Source: JAMCRM01 sp035561075 (GTDB taxonomy: Bacteria; Acidobacteriota; Terriglobia; Bryobacterales; Bryobacteraceae). From it: a DNA stretch of 64,000 nucleotides. The position numbers and the translations under genes were made by a program. Each line of letters opens with the position of its first letter. Position 1 is the first letter of the stretch. The DNA is taken from contig DATMYF010000013.1 of NCBI GenBank assembly GCA_035561075.1, positions 1 to 64,000 on the forward strand, in the 5' to 3' direction. A model generated the notes under the pieces. That model had not been told where the DNA came from. It made no database searches and saw only the letters and a program-made list of their open reading frames with translations. This document shows positions 18,066 through 27,002 of this stretch, piece after piece.

Positions 18066-18878
18066 TCAGCCCAGGCGTTTGTACTGGCGGTACACCGCGT
18101 CGCCGAACTGCCGCATGAACTGCATCTCCTCGGCCGCGAGCGGGCCTTCCCGCACCGCGGCCAGGTTTTCCCGCAGTTGCTTCGCGTTCGACGGCGCGGT
18201 CATACAGACATCCACATCCGGGTTCGAGAGCACGAACCGGTAGCACATGCCCGCGTTGGGGACCGGCGCATCTTTCGGCCAGCCGCGAGGGCGCCTCAGC
18301 AGCAGCCGCCAGCGCGTAGCCGTGAAGCTCACCACGCCGGGACGGTGCGCCGCCAGGTGCGGGAAAATGTCGTCCTCCGCGCCCCTGTGCGCGGCGTTGT
18401 ACCGGACCATCATGGCATCGAGCGCGCCGCGCGACGCCAGTTCCCCGGCGAACTTGCGGTCGTGCGTGGAGATCGAAATCGCCCCCACGCGCCGGTCCTC
18501 GCGCAGCGCATTCAGTTCGTCCCACACCCGCGGGGTCATCTCCTTGGCGCGGATCACCCCCAGGAAATGGAACACGTCGATGTAGTCCGTGCGCAACTGC
18601 CGCAGCCGCTTTTCGAGTGCCCGCCGCAGGTTCTGCCAGGTCCAGATGTAGTTGTAGGCGCCGGTGGCCACCACGTAACGTTCGCGGTTGCGCGAGAGCA
18701 CGTCGCGCAGCACCGCCGTCATCTGGGTGTCGATGCCGAAGCAGAACAGGTAGTTCACGCCCTCGTTGATAGCGGCATACACGGCCTGTTTGCCGGGCCG
18801 GTAGCTGGCGGAAAGGCCCAGCCGGAAAACCGGCGTGGGCACTTTCCCCACCGTGGCGTGCAGAAAGTCCTGCCGCAT
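18066..18878 (-). CDS. aldo/keto reductase family protein
   Basis: This is a TIM-barrel oxidoreductase-like protein of about 270 residues. Visible family segments are INEGVNYLFCFGID, LRTDYIDVFHFLGV (beta-strand 4 region) and SNPDVDVCMTAPSN near the C-terminus, where cofactor phosphate binding is expected. The tetrad tyrosine and lysine are not obvious, so catalytic competence is uncertain. The ATG at 18878 is separated by a single base from the stop of the ceramidase-like gene (TAG-T-ATG), indicating translational coupling; a start at 18905 would overlap that gene. Confidence 0.8.
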   Translation of the reverse strand: MRQDFLHATVGKVPTPVFRLGLSASYRPGKQAVYAAINEGVNYLFCFGIDTQMTAVLRDVLSRNRERYVVATGAYNYIWTWQNLRRALEKRLRQLRTDYIDVFHFLGVIRAKEMTPRVWDELNALREDRRVGAISISTHDRKFAGELASRGALDAMMVRYNAAHRGAEDDIFPHLAAHRPGVVSFTATRWRLLLRRPRGWPKDAPVPNAGMCYRFVLSNPDVDVCMTAPSNAKQLRENLAAVREGPLAAEEMQFMRQFGDAVYRQYKRLG

Positions 18879-18879
18879 A

Positions 18880-20232
18880 CTACCGCGCCGGAGCCCGCCC
18901 GACACGTTTCAAAACATCGGCCAGGGATTCGAAGATGCGCTCCTCGACGTCATCGCGATACCGCCCCGGCTGCCCGTAGTAGACCATGCTGTCATCGGCC
19001 TCATAACCGCCCTCATCGAGAATCCGCTTGGACGGAATGTAAGACATAACATCGTTCGAGTAGCCGGCCACTATGAGGCCCTTGGCCCCGTACTCTTTCT
19101 TCACCCGCAGCGAGTAATCGACCACCACCTCGCCGCCGAGCGCCACCATGGTGAGGTCCTTCCCGAACGAAAGCGCCTGCACGGGATACGGATAGCTGCG
19201 CACCGGACGGTTCTCGTCGTATGCCTTTAGCATGTTCCTGGCATTGCGCACGCGGTAGACGTTCTTGTCGTTGAGCCGCTCTTCAAACGTGCTGCGGGTG
19301 TGGTGGGCAAAGGCCAGATCGGTGATCCGGAACGCGGCGCGGATAGGGCCGCTCACCCGCTGGAGCTTCGTCCCGGCTACCCGGACAACCTCCGTCCCCA
19401 ATTCCTTCCCGTGCTGCTCGGCGTATTCCAGCTTGCTGCGGGGGTTGGGGTTCTGGTCCCCGCCGCACAGCTCCATAAACATCGCCACCGTGTTGGGCTG
19501 GGCCTTCTCCACGTACTGCTGCGCGAAGCCCGCGTAGTCGCCGCTGAGCTTGTAGAACAGGGCGGTCAACGTGGTGTTGTGGCACGCATAGCCGAACAGC
19601 ACGACACGCAACTTCCCGTCCGCGCCGGTAATCTTCAGTACCGGGACGTCGTGATCCGTGGGTCCCGCCGGATTCAGCCCGATTTTGACGCCCTCCGGGG
19701 TCGGCTCACGCCGGTTTATGGCGAAGTCGGCGGTGCCGTTGCCGAACCACAGGTTTGCGGGCTCGAGCTTGCCCGCCGCCGCGCCCACGATATTCACCAG
19801 CGTGTCTGCCAGGTTGCGGGAGTATTCGTCCACCACCTGACGCTGCTGCGGGCTCAACTCGAACATAGTTTCGAGATTCCCGGCTAGCAGCGGACCGGTA
19901 TGGGTGTGGGAGGCATTCAGCACCAGGTGCGAACGCGGGATCCCGTACTGCTTCTCGACCCGCGCCGCCACCATGTCGGAGAGCCCACGTGGGATCCCGA
20001 TCAGATCCATCGTGACGATCGCCACGCGCGATCCGCCCTTATCCCGGATGACCAGGGCCTTTGCCTTCAGGTCCATAATCACGCCTTCGGACGGGTGGTC
20101 GCGGCCGCCGTACCCCGAGAGGTAAATCGGTTCATGGGGCGTGATTACAGCGGTGGCCACCCCCACCTGGTACTCGGCCGCCGGTAAAAGGACCGCCCCG
20201 GCCAGCATCGCAAAAAACGCGGAACGCAACAT
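18880..20232 (-). CDS. neutral/alkaline ceramidase-like exported protein
   Basis: This 450-residue protein has a signal peptide and the N-terminal fold of neutral/alkaline non-lysosomal ceramidases: GVATAVITPHEPIYLSGYGG, VAIVTMDLIGIP, and LNASHTHTGPLLAGN containing the zinc-ligand histidines. It is shorter than full ceramidases (about 650-700 residues), so the substrate may not be ceramide. Related short forms are frequent in Acidobacteria and Planctomycetes. AGGGGAG precedes the ATG. It is coupled to the downstream aldo/keto reductase gene and follows the SIMPL gene by 11 bases. Confidence 0.82.
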   Translation of the reverse strand: MLRSAFFAMLAGAVLLPAAEYQVGVATAVITPHEPIYLSGYGGRDHPSEGVIMDLKAKALVIRDKGGSRVAIVTMDLIGIPRGLSDMVAARVEKQYGIPRSHLVLNASHTHTGPLLAGNLETMFELSPQQRQVVDEYSRNLADTLVNIVGAAAGKLEPANLWFGNGTADFAINRREPTPEGVKIGLNPAGPTDHDVPVLKITGADGKLRVVLFGYACHNTTLTALFYKLSGDYAGFAQQYVEKAQPNTVAMFMELCGGDQNPNPRSKLEYAEQHGKELGTEVVRVAGTKLQRVSGPIRAAFRITDLAFAHHTRSTFEERLNDKNVYRVRNARNMLKAYDENRPVRSYPYPVQALSFGKDLTMVALGGEVVVDYSLRVKKEYGAKGLIVAGYSNDVMSYIPSKRILDEGGYEADDSMVYYGQPGRYRDDVEERIFESLADVLKRVGRAPAR

Positions 20233-20243
20233 AGTCGTCTCCC

Positions 20244-20924
20244 CTACTGGATTAGTTCGATGTCCACTGTCACCACGGCCCGCACTTGCACGAACCCACT
20301 TTCGATGGGAGTAGTGGGCACGGCGGTGGTGGCGCGCGCGTCAAGCGGCACGATGCTCGAGACCGCGCCTTCCTGCGCCGAGAGCACGGCGCCCAGTCGC
20401 CCTCCCAGGCCCGTGGCGATCGCCTGGGCATTCGTCCGAGCCTGCCGGGCCGCTGCGGCCAGAGCCTCGCCGCGCGCCGCCTCGTCATTCTTTAGCGTGA
20501 ACCGCAAGCCCGTGATGTTGCTCGCCCCCGCTTTCGCCGCGGCATCGATAATGCTGCCCGCGCGCGCGAGGTCGGGCGTGGTGGCCTCCACGGTGTTGCT
20601 CGCGGTGAAGCCCGTGAGCACCGGGGGCTGCCCCGTCGCGTATTTGTAATTGGGCGTGATTGAGTAGTTGACCGTGCGGGTCTCGCCCCCCGCGCCCAAC
20701 GCCTCCTTAAGCGTCGCCAATAGCGCGTCCATCCGGCTGGCGTTCAAGGCCGCAGCGTCCTGTGCCGTCGCGCCCTCCGTGACCACCCCGATGTTCACCT
20801 GCACCTGGTCGGGCTTGACCGATACCGTCGATTCGCCGGTCGCGCGTACCACGCGCGCGGACACCTGTGCCCATCCGGTCGCCTGAACCAGCAGAGCGGA
20901 TGCGAGGAAAATGGCTACTTTCAT
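20244..20924 (-). CDS. SIMPL domain (DUF541, YggE-like) periplasmic protein
   Basis: This 226-residue protein has a signal peptide (MKVAIFLASALLVQATGWA). The SIMPL/DUF541 domain follows, seen from VRATGESTVSVKPDQVQVNI, YSITPNYKYATGQPPVLTGF and SNTVEA through to the C-terminal VQVRAVVTVDIEL. The family forms periplasmic oligomers; E. coli YggE is linked to oxidative-stress tolerance, but the molecular role is unclear. AGGAGG precedes the ATG. It is probably the first gene of a unit with the ceramidase-like and aldo/keto reductase genes. Confidence 0.9.
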   Translation of the reverse strand: MKVAIFLASALLVQATGWAQVSARVVRATGESTVSVKPDQVQVNIGVVTEGATAQDAAALNASRMDALLATLKEALGAGGETRTVNYSITPNYKYATGQPPVLTGFTASNTVEATTPDLARAGSIIDAAAKAGASNITGLRFTLKNDEAARGEALAAAARQARTNAQAIATGLGGRLGAVLSAQEGAVSSIVPLDARATTAVPTTPIESGFVQVRAVVTVDIELIQ

Positions 20925-21023
20925 GGGCGCCTCCTGCTCCAGATTATCCTACCGTTGATCCCTATTTGTGCGAACCCTCACCGGGGAAGCCCGATTGCAC
21001 ACCCGAACCTGGGAGGTTTGTCA

Positions 21024-21185
21024 ATGGTTACTTGGGCGTGGGTTTTCCTCGTGCTTGCCATTATTGCCGCGATCTTTGGTTTCGGCGGTATTACCCCTGC
21101 GGAGGCGGGTATCGCGAAGGTGCTGTTCTTCTTGTTCCTGGCCGTCTTCGTGATCGGGCTGATCGCCGGAAGGCGTGCCGTCTAA
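21024..21185 (+). CDS. DUF1328 (YtjA family) small membrane protein
   Basis: This 53-residue protein consists of two hydrophobic helices: WAWVFLVLAIIAAIFGFGGI, then AGIAKVLFFLFLAVFVIGLI. This is the whole of a DUF1328 protein, and the FGFGGI and AGIAK segments are diagnostic. The ATG at 21024 is chosen because GGGAGG lies 7 bases upstream and the family is about 54 residues long. The function is unknown. It overlaps the start of the next gene by 11 bases. Confidence 0.9.
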   Translation: MVTWAWVFLVLAIIAAIFGFGGITPAEAGIAKVLFFLFLAVFVIGLIAGRRAV

Positions 21186-22146
21186 TTCAATGCCCGGCCG
21201 GCCCGGCAATGCCTTCGTGATCCTGAACGCTTCCTCCGGGTGGGATAAAAAGGACGCCGCTCCCGCGCTCGTGCGTGCCGTCCTCCGCACCCATGGGATC
21301 GAGTGCACCGTCACCAAAGTGACGGCCGGCGCGGACATCCGCGCAATCGCCTCCCGCGCGGTCGCTGAGGGCGCGGAACTGGTGGTAGCTGGAGGCGGCG
21401 ACGGCACCCTGCGGGCCGTGGCCGCGGGGCTCTCCGGGACAGGGGTGCCGATGGCGGTATTACCCGTCGGCACCCTGAACCATTTCGCACGCGACATGGA
21501 GATCCCCTTCGATCTGGAACAGGCCGCCACTGTCGCCGCCGCGGGCACCGCCGTTACGGTGGACGTCGGGGAGGTGAACGGACGCGTCTTTATCAACAAC
21601 TCCGTCATCGGCCTCTACCCGACCTATCGCTTCGAGCGCGCCCGTCGCGAAGCGCGCGGCTGGAACGGCAAGCTCGCAATCCTGGGTGGTATCTACTCCG
21701 TCTTCCGGCGGTTCCCGTTTCTGGAGGTGCGCCTGGATGCCGGCGATGTCACAGTGGCGCGGCGCTCCCCCTATATTGTGATCGCCAACAACGAGCATGC
21801 TATGGAAGGTTTCAAACCGTGGCAGCGCGACCGCATGACGGATGGCATGCTGTGGGTCTACATCTCCCGTGCGCGCAGCCGCTTCGACCTGCTCCGCCTG
21901 GTCTTCAAAGTCCTCACCGGGCGCCTGCGAACGGAGGACGAGTTCGAGGTGCTCCGCGCCGGCAGAGTCCGGGTGGCCCCTCACCGGCGGCGGATCGGGG
22001 TGTCGCTCGACGGCGAAGTGGTGTCCATGGAGACGCCCCTCGAATATCGCTCCCGCCCACGCGAACTGCGCGTCATGGTGCCGCCGGGCAGCCGGCGCGT
22101 CGAGGAGTTCGTCTGTGAAACCGGAGGTGTGCCGTCCGCACCATAG
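21175..22146 (+). CDS. diacylglycerol kinase family lipid kinase
   Basis: This 323-residue protein has the diacylglycerol/sphingosine kinase catalytic domain: FVILNASSGW at the N-terminus, ELVVAGGGDGTLRAVAAGL (nucleotide loop GGGDGT) and PVGTLNHFARDMEIP. These enzymes phosphorylate lipids at the inner membrane face; related proteins also include the YegS type. The start is probably GTG 21175, overlapping DUF1328, with an ATG alternative at 21190. It overlaps the following phosphoesterase gene, so lipid phosphate turnover by the pair is an inference. Confidence 0.88.
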   Translation: MPSNSMPGRPGNAFVILNASSGWDKKDAAPALVRAVLRTHGIECTVTKVTAGADIRAIASRAVAEGAELVVAGGGDGTLRAVAAGLSGTGVPMAVLPVGTLNHFARDMEIPFDLEQAATVAAAGTAVTVDVGEVNGRVFINNSVIGLYPTYRFERARREARGWNGKLAILGGIYSVFRRFPFLEVRLDAGDVTVARRSPYIVIANNEHAMEGFKPWQRDRMTDGMLWVYISRARSRFDLLRLVFKVLTGRLRTEDEFEVLRAGRVRVAPHRRRIGVSLDGEVVSMETPLEYRSRPRELRVMVPPGSRRVEEFVCETGGVPSAP

Positions 22147-22997
22147 CGCATCTCTCGGACCTGCACTTCGGGCGCGTAGCGCTGGAGGTCGTGGCGCCGC
22201 TCGTCGAAGCCGTGTGCGACGCCCGCCCGGATGTGGTTGTGGTTTCGGGCGACTTCGTGCAGAACGGCACGCGCCCGGAGTTCGAGCAGGCACGTGCTTT
22301 CGTTGAGCAACTTCCCCACCCCCTCATATTGGTGCCGGGCAATCACGATCTGCCGTTCCGCAATCTCTGGCGTCGTTTCCGCGTGGGCCTACGGTACTAC
22401 CGTAATTACATAGAGCCGGACCTGGAGCCATTCCTGTTTAATGGCGATCTTGCCCTCATGGGGGTCAACACCGCGCGTCCCTGGCTGCTGCGCGGAGGAC
22501 GCATCGATGAAGGGCAGATCCGCCGCATCGAGGATCGTCTCATCTCGCTCGACCCCGGCGTCTTGAAAATTCTAGTAACGCACCACCCCTTCGACCTGGC
22601 CGGCACCTATCACCGTCGCGAACTTGTCGGGCGCGCCCGCATGGCGATGGGGCGCTTGGCCCAGAGCGTCGATGTGATGCTGGCCGGGCACATGCACGTG
22701 AGCCATGCCGGCCACACCGCCGTGCGTTATAAGCTTAAGGGTCGCTCCGCGGTCTTCGTGCAAGCCGGCACCGCCACCTCCACACGCGGTCGCGGCGAAC
22801 CCAATGCCTTCAATCTGGTGCGCATCGGCCGCCCTTCACTGGTCATTGAACGGCACCAGTGGCAGCACGACGACCGCGTCTTCCGGTGTATCTGCACAGA
22901 TCGCTTCGCCATCGAACCCGAGCCCGCCGTCCGGACCGCCCCGGCCCTGGAGCAGGAGCCACGGGAAGTGGAAGCCGTATACCCCGCGGCCGGGTAA
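22134..22997 (+). CDS. calcineurin-like metallophosphoesterase, start codon unclear
   Basis: All five metallophosphoesterase motifs are visible: SDLHFG, VVSGDFVQNG, LVPGNHD, THHPFD and AGHMHVSH. The first standard start in frame (GTG 22191) would delete the first motif, which carries two metal ligands. The frame is closed by a TGA at 22116, and between them no ATG, GTG or TTG occurs in frame. The only plausible site is GTC 22134, 5 bases after GGAGGT, giving VRTIAHLSDLHFG as homologues begin. This is either a mutated or non-canonical start, or a sequence error. It overlaps the lipid kinase gene. Confidence 0.8.
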   Translation, partial: VRTIAHLSDLHFGRVALEVVAPLVEAVCDARPDVVVVSGDFVQNGTRPEFEQARAFVEQLPHPLILVPGNHDLPFRNLWRRFRVGLRYYRNYIEPDLEPFLFNGDLALMGVNTARPWLLRGGRIDEGQIRRIEDRLISLDPGVLKILVTHHPFDLAGTYHRRELVGRARMAMGRLAQSVDVMLAGHMHVSHAGHTAVRYKLKGRSAVFVQAGTATSTRGRGEPNAFNLVRIGRPSLVIERHQWQHDDRVFRCICTDRFAIEPEPAVRTAPALEQEPREVEAVYPAAG

Positions 22998-23029
22998 ACA
23001 GTCTGGTCCGGAGTGCGTATATGTTGTAC

Positions 23030-23061
23030 GATATAACGCAGGTTTCCAAGATATAACGCAG
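23030..23061 (+). repeat. 12-bp direct repeat upstream of the DegT gene
   Basis: GATATAACGCAG occurs at 23030-23041 and again at 23050-23061, a 20-base period (about two helical turns). It lies immediately before the ribosome binding site of the aminotransferase gene. This spacing suits a regulator bound as two protomers on one DNA face; it may also contain the promoter -10. Confidence 0.5.
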
Positions 23062-23075
23062 AAGGAGCAGCGAAG

Positions 23076-24377
23076 ATGAAGGCAGACAATTCCGGCGGCA
23101 CGCGCCGCTCATTCGTACTGGGCTCGGCGGCTGTGGCCGGCATAGCCACCGCGACCGAGGCGCTCGCGCTCGACGGCGGCCCCAAGGCGGTCACGGTGCC
23201 CGCCGAACGCTACCAACAGGTCACCAGGTGGCCTCGCTACGGCGACGAAGAGAAGAAGGCCCTCGTCGAGCTTCTGGACAACAACCGCTGCTACCAGGAG
23301 ATCCCGGCGCTCGAATCAGAGCTGAAGGACTACCTGAAAACGCCCTACGCCAAGGCGCACTGCAATGGGACCAGCGCGCTGATGTCCATGTTCTTCGCCC
23401 TTGATCTGCCTGCGGGCAGCGAGATCCTGGCGCCGTCCTACACCGCCTGGGCCACCACCGCGCCCATGCATTTCTTCCACTACGTGCCGGTGTTCGTTGA
23501 TATCAACCCGCGCACCATGACCTTCGACCTCGAAGACGCCCGCCGCAAGCTCACCCCGCGCACCAAAGCCGTGCTCCCCATGCACTCCTTTGGCGCCGTG
23601 TGCGACATGGACCAGATCTGCGACTTCGCCAAGGAAAAGGGACTGATCGTTCTTGAGGATGCCGCCCAGGCACAGGGTGCGTCGCTTAAGGGCAAACCCG
23701 TGGGGACGTGGGGTGCCATTGGCGCGTTCAGCTTCCAGAACAGCAAGGTCCTCCCTGCGATCGAAGGCGGCGCCGGGGTCTACCAGACCCGCGAATACTA
23801 CGAACGCGCCACCATGTATGGCAACTACGAGTTGCCTGGATTGCCCGCCGACAGCCCGTACGCCATCTATAAGGGCACCGGTGCGGGACCGAAGACCCGC
23901 ATTCACCCGCTGGCCGCCGCCATCGCGCGCCGCCAATTGCGGGCCCTCGACAGCCGCAACGTCATCGTCGACGCCCAGGTGCGCAAACTGACGGACCAAC
24001 TGATCGAACTGCCGGGGCTCTCGCGGCCGTTCACGCGGCCGGATGCCAAGCGCGTTTACTGGGGTAGCCACCTCATGTTCATCGATGAAGGCAAGGCCGG
24101 ATGCCCGAAGGAGACCCTCATGAAGGCGCTGCGCGCCGAGGGCGTCCAGGTCGGACCGGGAAGCTACGACGAACAGCACAAGTACAAGCTGTATTCCGAA
24201 GCCAAGTGGTGGCACCACCCCGTGGTGATCCCGAAGTCACTGCCCGGCACCGCGCAGGTGAATAAAACCGCCGTGCGGCTGCCGCTCTTCCGCGACGAGG
24301 CTCCCGAACTCGTGGAACAGTACGTCGCGGCTTTCAAGAAGGTGTGGGCCAAGCGCGCGCAGTTGGCGAAAGGCTAA
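23076..24377 (+). CDS. DegT/DnrJ/EryC1 family aminotransferase with Tat-like leader
   Basis: This is a PLP-dependent aminotransferase-type protein of 433 residues. Family segments include CNGTSALMSMFFALDLPAGS (cofactor phosphate site), VLPMHSFGAVCDMDQIC, VLEDAAQAQGASLKGKPVG, and SFQNSKVLPAIEGG with Lys224 as the expected Schiff-base lysine. Unusually, it begins with a twin-arginine-type leader (GTRRSFVLGSAAVAGIATA), whereas DegT enzymes normally work in the cytoplasm on nucleotide sugars. Tat export of a folded PLP enzyme is chemically possible. AAGGAG precedes the ATG. It is convergent with btuC. Confidence 0.9.
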   Translation: MKADNSGGTRRSFVLGSAAVAGIATATEALALDGGPKAVTVPAERYQQVTRWPRYGDEEKKALVELLDNNRCYQEIPALESELKDYLKTPYAKAHCNGTSALMSMFFALDLPAGSEILAPSYTAWATTAPMHFFHYVPVFVDINPRTMTFDLEDARRKLTPRTKAVLPMHSFGAVCDMDQICDFAKEKGLIVLEDAAQAQGASLKGKPVGTWGAIGAFSFQNSKVLPAIEGGAGVYQTREYYERATMYGNYELPGLPADSPYAIYKGTGAGPKTRIHPLAAAIARRQLRALDSRNVIVDAQVRKLTDQLIELPGLSRPFTRPDAKRVYWGSHLMFIDEGKAGCPKETLMKALRAEGVQVGPGSYDEQHKYKLYSEAKWWHHPVVIPKSLPGTAQVNKTAVRLPLFRDEAPELVEQYVAAFKKVWAKRAQLAKG

Positions 24378-24380
24378 TGC

Positions 24381-25388
24381 TCAGATCCGCACGCTGCGGC
24401 TGCGCGACCGTAGCAGCCAGATAAAGAACGGGCCGCCCAGGATGGAGGTGACGATTCCCACCGGCACCTCCGCCGGCGCCAGCACCACCCTGCCCAGGCC
24501 GTCGCACAGGGCCAGGAAGGCGGCGCCCACCAGGAACGAGCACGGCAGCAGTAGCCGGTGGTCCGCCCCGATGCGCAGCCGCAGTGCATGAGGAATGATC
24601 AGCCCCACGAAGCCTATGGGGCCGGTAACGGCGGTAATCGCCCCGGTCAGGAGCGATCCCGCCACGTAGCCAGTAAATACTACGCGCCCGATCGACACCC
24701 CGCGAGCGGCCGCCCACTCCTCCCCGCCGGCCATCAGGTTCCAGTCCCGCCAGCGCCACATCACCGCCGCCGAAGAGCCGAGCACCAGCACCGAAAGCCA
24801 TGCCAGGGTCCCATAATCCACCGAGTCGATGCCGCCCATCAGCCACCGGCTGATGGAAAAGGATTGCGCCAGCCCCGCCATGCTGTGCAGGAACTGGATT
24901 AGCGCGCCGCAAACGCTGTTCATCGCTACCCCGGCTAACAGGAGCGTGAAGGTGGACATGCGTCTTTCCCGCCCCGCGATCCCCAGCACCAGGAACAACA
25001 CCAGCCCCGCGCCGCAGAAGGCGCCCAGCCACACCGCGGGCATGTGCCCCGCCTCGCGCCAACCGAAGCAGATGGCGGTTACCGCGCCCAACGACGCTCC
25101 GCTCGATACTCCCAGCGTGTATGGGGTAGCCAAGGCATCTCGCAGCAGCCCCTGAAACAGCGCCCCGGCGAGCGCCAGGCCGCCGCCCGCCAGTAACGCC
25201 AACAGCACGCGCGGCAGCCGCAATTCCACCATCAGCTCGTAATCGGGCGATTGTCCCGCCAGCACGCGCGCCAGGTCGATCTTCACCGCCCCCACCAGCG
25301 GCATCGCCAGCATGACCGCCACCACTATCGCCCCGCTCAGTGCGATCAATTTCCAGAACCGGCGGCTGTCGATCCGCTTACTCCCCAT
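24381..25388 (-). CDS. btuC: FecCD-type ABC permease, probable vitamin B12 importer
   Basis: This 335-residue polytopic membrane protein is of the iron/B12 permease family. Signature regions are LRLPRVLLALLAGGGLALAG, TPYTLGVSSGASLGAV and GPIGFVGLIIPHALRL, the last forming the coupling helix that contacts the ATPase. Substrate assignment to cobamides rests on the operon: riboswitch, cobQ, btuF, btuD, btuC. It overlaps btuD by 11 bases. Confidence 0.9.
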   Translation of the reverse strand: MGSKRIDSRRFWKLIALSGAIVVAVMLAMPLVGAVKIDLARVLAGQSPDYELMVELRLPRVLLALLAGGGLALAGALFQGLLRDALATPYTLGVSSGASLGAVTAICFGWREAGHMPAVWLGAFCGAGLVLFLVLGIAGRERRMSTFTLLLAGVAMNSVCGALIQFLHSMAGLAQSFSISRWLMGGIDSVDYGTLAWLSVLVLGSSAAVMWRWRDWNLMAGGEEWAAARGVSIGRVVFTGYVAGSLLTGAITAVTGPIGFVGLIIPHALRLRIGADHRLLLPCSFLVGAAFLALCDGLGRVVLAPAEVPVGIVTSILGGPFFIWLLRSRSRSVRI

Positions 25389-26148
25389 AGACGATCCAGG
25401 GCCGGCCGCTCGGTGTGCGGGTCAGTCCAACCTCCACCTCGAAGATGCGGGCGATGCACTCGGGCCGCAGCGCCTCCGACGGAGGCCCGTCCGCTGCCAC
25501 CTCCCCCGCCGATAGCACCACTACGCGATCCGCATAGCCCGCCGCCAGGTTCAAATCGTGCGTCACCGTCACCACCAGCACGCCGCGGTCGCGCAAGGTA
25601 CGCAGCACGCGGTAAAGCGCCACTTGGTGTTGCAGGTCCAGGTAGGTGGTCGGCTCGTCGAGCAGCAGCGCTTCGGGCGATTGCGCCAGCGCCGAGGCCA
25701 GAATCACGCGCTGCCGCTCCCCGCCGCTCAGCGACCGGAAGTCGCGATCGCGGAAGGGCAGGCTGCCGGTAAGTTGCATCGCTTCGTGCGCTGCGGCGTA
25801 GTCTGTTTCGGTTTCGAACAGGCCAGCGGAAAACGGCGCGCGGCCCATCAGGACCACCTGTTCGGCGGTGAAGGGGAACTCCATCGTGACGCTCTGGGGA
25901 ACAAACGATACTTTGCGGGCGTAGTCGCGGCGGCGCCATTTCCGCAGTTCGGTCCCTCGGAACCGGCAGTTTCCCCGGTACTCGTCCCGCAGCCCCGCCA
26001 TAATGCCGAGCAGCGTGGATTTACCCGCGCCGTTGGGACCCACGATGGCGGCCAGCAAGCCGGAATCCAGGCGCAGATTGATGCCGTCGAGCACGTCCGT
26101 GCCGTTGTAGCGCATCCCTACGCCCGCCAGTTCAAATGCCGGAGTCAC
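25378..26148 (-). CDS. btuD: ABC transporter ATP-binding protein, probable B12 importer
   Basis: This is an ATPase of about 256 residues with Walker A GPNGAGKSTLLG, signature LSGGERQRV, Walker B LLLDEPTTYLD and the switch histidine in VVTVTHDLNLAAGYAD. The start is the GTG at 26148: its GTGA overlaps the stop of btuF and GGAGGG lies 6 bases upstream; a longer frame to 26289 would run back into btuF with unrelated residues. It would energise BtuC. Confidence 0.92.
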   Translation of the reverse strand: MTPAFELAGVGMRYNGTDVLDGINLRLDSGLLAAIVGPNGAGKSTLLGIMAGLRDEYRGNCRFRGTELRKWRRRDYARKVSFVPQSVTMEFPFTAEQVVLMGRAPFSAGLFETETDYAAAHEAMQLTGSLPFRDRDFRSLSGGERQRVILASALAQSPEALLLDEPTTYLDLQHQVALYRVLRTLRDRGVLVVTVTHDLNLAAGYADRVVVLSAGEVAADGPPSEALRPECIARIFEVEVGLTRTPSGRPWIVYGE

Positions 26149-27002
26149 CGCGCGCCCTCCGGATGAATCATCCGTTCGAACGCCTCGGCGGCAGCGGCCA
26201 TGCGCGGTCCTGGAATCACGAACAGGTCCGAATCGGCCACGTAGGCGCGCTTCTCCCTGACGGCTTTGAGGTGCGGCCGCCGGCTCCACAGGGCGAGCAC
26301 TTCGCGCTTGTGCTGCTCACTGACCTTGGGTGCCTCCCCCATGTCGCCCATATCCACAATGACGTCCGGATTCATCCCGATCACCGTTTCAAGCGAGATC
26401 TTGGGATACGGGACCGAGGTGCCGGCGAGCGCATTCACTCCGCCCGCAATCTCGATCAGTTCGTTGAGAAACGAGCCTTTCCCCACCGCCACCAGCCCGT
26501 CCAGGCGGCCCGGCGAGCGGCCCACTATGAAGATCAGGGAGCGGCGCGGGCGCGATGCGGTGCGTTGCCGCACGGCATTCAGGCGCCGGCGAATATCCGC
26601 CACCAGGTCCGCCGCGCGTTGCGGCACCCCTGCGCGGTCGCCGATCAGCTTGATCACGCCCAAGGCATGCTCCAGGTTGCCGTGCTCCAGTTCCAGCACC
26701 CTCACGTTCATGCGCTGGAGCTGCGAAACCACGCGGTTGGGAGCGTACTGCACAATTACCAGGTCCGGCCGAAGCGCCACGATGCCCTCGACGTCTGGAC
26801 GCAGATAGCCCCCCACCCTGGGACGCGTCTCGGCCTCCGGCGGGTAGTGGCAGTATTGTGAAACCCCCACCACGCGGTCACCCAGCCCCAGCGCGAAGAG
26901 CGTTTCCGTAATCCCGGGAGCGCCGGAGACGATACGCTTCGGCTGCGCGGAAAGCGCGCCCGCCAGCGCGGCCAACGCGACCAGGATCCTCGCGGCCTTC
27001 AT
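26145..27002 (-). CDS. btuF: periplasmic cobalamin-binding protein
   Basis: This is a substrate-binding protein of the helical-backbone class with a signal peptide (MKAARILVALAALAGALSAQ). Typical BtuF segments are RIVSGAPGITETLFALGLGD, VVGVSQYCHYPPEA and GGYLRPDVEGIVALRPDLVI. The ATG at 27002 overlaps the cobQ stop as ATGA, making it the coupled second gene. A longer frame from 27044 is excluded because the signal peptide starts here. Confidence 0.92.
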   Translation of the reverse strand: MKAARILVALAALAGALSAQPKRIVSGAPGITETLFALGLGDRVVGVSQYCHYPPEAETRPRVGGYLRPDVEGIVALRPDLVIVQYAPNRVVSQLQRMNVRVLELEHGNLEHALGVIKLIGDRAGVPQRAADLVADIRRRLNAVRQRTASRPRRSLIFIVGRSPGRLDGLVAVGKGSFLNELIEIAGGVNALAGTSVPYPKISLETVIGMNPDVIVDMGDMGEAPKVSEQHKREVLALWSRRPHLKAVREKRAYVADSDLFVIPGPRMAAAAEAFERMIHPEGAR

